The position numbers were made by a program, and so were the translations under genes. Shown here piece after piece: positions 59,786-64,000 of a DNA stretch of 64,000 nucleotides (positions within the stretch are counted from its first letter, which is position 1; each line of letters begins with the position of its first letter). This stretch comes from Blastomyces gilchristii SLH14081. Its lineage: Eukaryota; Ascomycota; Eurotiomycetes; Onygenales; Ajellomycetaceae. The notes below the pieces were generated by a model. It was not told the origin of the DNA and did not search any database. It saw only the letters and a program-made list of their open reading frames with translations. Location of the stretch: contig NW_003101676.1 of NCBI RefSeq assembly GCF_000003855.2, positions 515,531-579,530 on the forward strand. Direction: 5' to 3'.

Positions 59786-61960
59786 TCTGCATCACTCTCA
59801 GATCTCTTAAGAGAAATGAATGTAAATCTGCAAAAGAAGAAGTTTTGTTTAATCATCTGAAATGCCGCATGCAAAGAGGCTTTTCTCACACTGAGAGAAT
59901 GTGTAACAACATTCTCAGTACTTATTCAATCAGATTGTGATAAAGCTTTCTATATTGAGATAAACACATTTGAATGAGCTATCAGAGACACTCTTCTACA
60001 GATGAGTAAGAACAGCAAGCTGTATCTGATAACATATAATGATAGAAAACTATTGAATGCTGAGCTCAATTACCCAGTGCATGAAAAGGAATTGCTAGTA
60101 ATCAAGCACACACTGATGTTATAGAATAGATATATTGATAACAGACATATAATAATGATGATTATGAATTATGAAAGCCTCATCTATCTATAATTAATGA
60201 TAAAACCTTTCAAATACTTAGCATGTTGAATCTCAGAGTTTCAAGTGTATAATCTTTATATTAAATACTGAAAGAAATTGAATGCTGTGATGCCTGATGT
60301 AATCAGTCATAGATCTGATTTCATGAGTAAGAGTTCTGTGAATCAGATATAAGAGAAGTTCATATTAAACATGCTGAGAGAATACAAGGAATCAGAATGA
60401 GTGAATACAATGATCTCTCACTTGATGAATAACAAGATGTCAGATAACAAGTGTCTTATAAAAGTAGTAGAAGAGATGCTTTCAAACTTCAAGCTGAGAA
60501 AATTGAAAAACAATGTTATACTTTACTGTGATCTAGAATATGCAGAAGCTCTCTATCTAGAATCTTTATTTAGATATAACTTAGTAACTTGTATGCACAA
60601 GGAATTTGATCACTTAGAAAGCCCTGAACTCATGAGTGTACTTGAATCAAGAGTATACTGATCAAGCATGGCTGAGAACATTCAGACATATGCTCACAAG
60701 TGCCTGAATTATCAGATTATGAAAGAATCTAAGAAAGAATTAGAATGTGAGAAAGCATAATATCAGATAAAGTGTATAATACAACTGTTTAAACAATGAG
60801 AGATGAATCTCATAGATATATTATTACAAATATTAAATGAAAATCAATGAATAATCACTGCTATTGATTTCACTACTGACTGATCAGTTATGAAAGCAGT
60901 TTCAGAGATGACAGAGAAGATGATGATAAAGTTTCTATATAATAAGATCTATATCAACTATGAAATGCTGCATGAGATTCTAACTGATAATGATGTAAAT
61001 CTTGTAGAAGAAATGATGAGGCATTTCATGAGTTAGTTACAGACAAGACATTGTAGAACAATGTCATATCATTCACAGACAAACAGGAAGATGAAATGCT
61101 TGAATGAAATCTTGAGCAACATGCTGATGAAATATCTAGTGAGCAAGCCTATGAGACTATGAGATGAATATCTCAGACAGGCACTATTAGTCATGTGAAT
61201 TTGACAGTATGCAGTCTTCAAGTATTCATCATTGTATCTGTTGTATGGATTGCATCCGTGCATCCCGGAGAATGCTTTAGAAAAGATGAGAGAGGAAATA
61301 GCAGTTGTGAATGCAACAGTCATGAGTGCAATAGTTGCAGACACAGCAGGAACAGCAGTTGTAGCTGCAGCAGTCACAGATGTGAAATCAAGATTGAAAG
61401 AGATCAGTCACACGCACACAAAAGCTAACAAGTTACTCCTGAACTGAGCAATTCAATTGAAAAGAACACAAGACTCACTAGTTAAGAAATTGAGTCTTAA
61501 GATGAGAATATGAGTTCTCATACATAATGAGAGTTCTGAGAAGTTTCAACCTAGATGGTTTGAGTTATATAAAATACTCAAATCACATTCTCTGAGAACA
61601 TACACATTGAAAGAATCAGAGAGACAGATCTTATACAACTTAATAAATGATTTATATCTTATGAAAGTAAAGATATAAGATCTGAGCAGATTATGATTAT
61701 CTATAGCACTATTATCAGTATTAAAAAAGAAGAGACTTATAATTGAAAAGTCTTACAAAGTAAGAGAAATCATAGACACTTATGAATCAGATAATCTCAC
61801 TTATTTCAATCTTTTCACAAATTATAAGAAAAGAATGAGAAGAAATGAAGAAATCAGATGAACATCACACTTCAATAAGTAATAAGACTGTAGCTGATTG
61901 TATGATAATATGCTGCAGATAGCAGATGCAATGTGATAAAGAGCAGTCTCAAAGCAGCAG
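59786..61960 (+). pseudogene. G2 RNase H and integrase, copy 3
   Basis: RNase H: CDKAFYIEIDTFEWAI near 59937, LYLITYNDRKLLNAELNYPV and HEKELLVIKHTL to 60120. Integrase: zinc-binding part 60401-60760 (open for 86 codons, then AENIQTYAHKCLNYQIMKE). The core has AIDFTTDWSVMKAVSEM near 60860, EILTDNDVNLVEEMMRHFM near 60975-61030, HSQTNRKMKCLNEILSNM near 61075 and YLLYGLHPCIPENALEKMREE (61232 onward). The C-terminal domain has ISHTHTKANKLLLN and KFQPRWFELYKILKSHSLRTYTL near 61545-61610. The tail continues to about 61960. RIP-type stops throughout. Confidence 0.88.
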
Positions 61961-62479
61961 ACTTGTATGTGAATCAGATTATAGAAGAAATGAGAATTCA
62001 GAGTTGAATTCAACTGTTTACACTAGTTTAATCACAGAGATAACAGAGGATGAATCATCTGAAACATTCACAGATACATGAGATTAAGTCATCTCAATCT
62101 CTGAGAATACTCAGAAATTGAGTGAGATTAGTTGCAATAGACTGTTCACTGTAGTGGTCTGAGCAGGTGAAGAGAGACAGTATAATATGTGAGACAGAAT
62201 TATAAAAGATGAAAGCTGCTGAATCTAGTCACTGAACACTGTACTATATAGAGAGTGTATAAGAGTAATGACTAGCAGACAAAGAAAAAGTGTAAGAAAA
62301 GAAAAGAGATAATAAATTAATCATCAACTGTAAGAATCAGCTGTAAAAGACAAATGTTATCATATATCTCATTTATTTTCATACATCACATGTTTAATCT
62401 ATTTTCAATACTATGTCACCTGAAAAACACTAAAAACAAAGAAAATCTCAAAACTCAAGATCTGTAAGAGATTCAAGAA

Positions 62480-63971
62480 CTGTAAGCTACTCTTGCAATA
62501 ACACTGCACATGTCTCTTATTCCTCTATCACTCTGTGTACAACATTAATGTCATTTATTGCAAGATTGACTGGAATGCTAATATAGAAATGCATACATGT
62601 ATGCATAGAAAAATTGAAGAAGAACATAGAACTCACAGAATCAGAAGTCAGAGCAGAAGAGACAGAAGAAATGAAAGAAGAAGAAGATACAGAACTAGAT
62701 AAATAATAGCAGAAGTCATCTGAGACTGAATACTTGCAATTCAGTGTACACACAATCTTTCTCACAGAGAAGAGAGAGAAAGCAACAAGAGAAGCTTGAA
62801 GATGAGAAGAAGTAGTCTCAGAAGCATTGTCATCTTTGATTAAAATGACCTCTGATGCTGAAGTAACTAAGAACTATTATTAGTGTACAAAAACTGTAAA
62901 AAGCAGGGATAATAATTACTGAATGAACACCTACTGGTCTTAGAATTGTACATGTAATTACAACACACATGAGGCTCCTCAGAAAGAGAGAGAGAAACAC
63001 AGAGAAATGCAGAAAGCAGAACACAGTGTGTGAACAGCTCATTCTCATAATGACATTTCAGACAAGATGTACAAGCCTCACACTCACAAGTGTAAAAGAG
63101 TATGATATTTATATTCTTATTTCTGAAAACACAGATATTCTTCACCTGCATCATGAAGTCAGATAACAAACATCAGAGAATAGACTGATACAGGTCAATT
63201 ATTCTGAAGATATTCATCAGAGTGAATATATCTGTAATATTGAATTTAACAGTTGTAAAAAGTTCCTTGATATCTGTGAATATCATAACTTTGTGTATAA
63301 CAAAACTTATAATGATTTCTTCTAAGAACAGAAAAATCAGTGTTAGAAAGAAAAGATGAAAAAGAAAAAGACTTATAATCTTAACACTGTTGAAGAGAGA
63401 AGTGATTCTCTGATATGAATGAACAATTGTCTCATTATAAATATTTAAAATTAATGTAATAATCAGTATCTGTGACTGAGCTTCAGATAGTTGTATTATA
63501 CATCATCTTTGTACAATAAATTATTCTAGAGATTGATAAGAAGGACAGAAGTGTATGCACTGAGAAATATAATTTATTAAGTCTATACAACATCTTCTTG
63601 AAACAGAGAGAGCTGGTAATAAAAGCAGAGACAGCAGAATCAGAGAGAGTAGAAGTAGTAGAAGTGAGAATCACAGGAACAGAGATAGCAGAAGTGGGAG
63701 AACCAGACACAGAAGCAAGTATAGAAGATTAAGAGAGAGCAGCAGAGAAAGAAACAGAGAAGAAAGCAGCAGAGAAAGAAGTGACAGAAGAAGTAGAAGA
63801 GAACACAGAAGACTCAGTCACATATAATACAGACAATTTCTTCATTATTATGTTCTTCAAGTTCTCAATCAATGATTTAACATTGAGTTCACTATCATCA
63901 GCAGATGCAGATGTGTCAACATGTGAAGATTCTATATAAATAAAAATAAACATATCAGTATCTGCATTCAT
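62480..63971 (-). pseudogene. antisense Cys-rich gene of G2, copy 3
   Basis: Antisense to pol. 63971-63483 forms one frame (MNADTDMFIFIYIESS start, SELNVKSLIENLKN, MKKLSVLY, Ser/Thr-rich stretch, FKKMLYRL) with a single TAA at 63729-63731. The Cys module, 63169-62867, is open for 100 codons: CECEACTSCLKCHYENELFTHC, then CCNYMYNSKTSRCSFSN. The C-terminal part, 62765-62517, gives HFYISIPVNL and VHRVIEE. A CTGAC...CAG intron-like end at about 63162-63147 precedes the Cys frame, as in copy 2. Order and spacing match copies 1 and 2. Function unknown. Confidence 0.62.
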
Positions 63972-64000
63972 ATAAAATCATGTCAGAAAACACAATGAGA

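Larger units (their letters stand above)
47373..64000 (+). mobile_element. G2 Ty3/gypsy, copy 3 (runs off the window)
   Basis: 5' LTR at 47373, then gag-pol to about 50768. The LINE C/hAT block 50769-59785 follows, then pol resumes at 59786 and the antisense gene region extends to the window end. In copy 2 the two flanks are contiguous near 21395, so the block is an insertion. The 3' LTR lies outside the window. This is the least mutated G2 copy in the integrase region. Confidence 0.9.

Noticed and set aside
1..64000. CRISPR arrays, tRNA or rRNA genes, bacterial-type operons
   Set aside because: No regularly spaced repeats, no cloverleaf-like sequence with intact conserved arms noticed by eye, and no run of intact genes. 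Element types and mutation pattern are fungal.

Overview
The window looks like a transposon graveyard from a filamentous ascomycete fungus. It is very AT-rich, no host gene can be recognised, and almost every base belongs to a transposable element. The coding regions are riddled with TGA, TAA and TAG where related copies or conserved motifs call for Trp, Gln or Arg. That is the signature of repeat-induced C-to-T and G-to-A hypermutation (RIP-like). The element families also fit an ascomycete: a Tad1-like LINE with RNase H, a chromodomain-type Ty3/gypsy element, a second Ty3/gypsy family, a Ty1/copia element, and hAT elements with ~505-bp non-autonomous derivatives. I name the families G2 (gypsy, 8.2 kb, 167-bp LTR), C1 (chromovirus-type gypsy, ~5.6 kb), LINE, copia and hAT.

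Layout. 1-850: CT-rich and GA-rich low-complexity arms. 966-5906: 5'-truncated G2 (+) carrying a 505-bp hAT derivative at 2453-2957. 5907-7953: hAT transposase relic (C-terminal half) carrying another hAT derivative at 6069-6573. 7972-9123: N-terminal half of a hAT transposase, interrupted by a complete G2 on the minus strand (9124-29991). That G2 was itself invaded by a complete LINE (9322-16770, 14-bp target duplication) and by a copia element (24708-29896, 5-bp duplication). 30045-30617: LINE 3' end (-), abutting LINE B (+, from 30622). LINE B is split by a C1 element (32467-43755), which contains a second, inverted C1 (35883-41490). LINE B resumes at 43761 and is cut at 47373 by a third G2 (+) that runs off the window. 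That G2 is split by LINE C (about 50769 onward), which carries further hAT derivatives and an assembly gap, and resumes at 59786.

The insertion borders are sharp enough to order events, because target duplications and uninterrupted sister copies are present in the same window. The oldest layers are the hAT and LINE relics. The youngest events include the inverted C1, the copia element and the hAT derivatives.

The most unusual feature is in G2. All three copies carry about 2.5 kb between the integrase and the 3' LTR, and this region holds open frames on the strand opposite to gag-pol. Those frames encode a Ser/Thr-rich segment followed by a Cys-rich module whose spacing recalls a small Cys module found in many fungal hypothetical proteins. 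This looks like an antisense passenger gene carried by a fungal gypsy retrotransposon. No RNA genes, CRISPR arrays or intact host genes were found.
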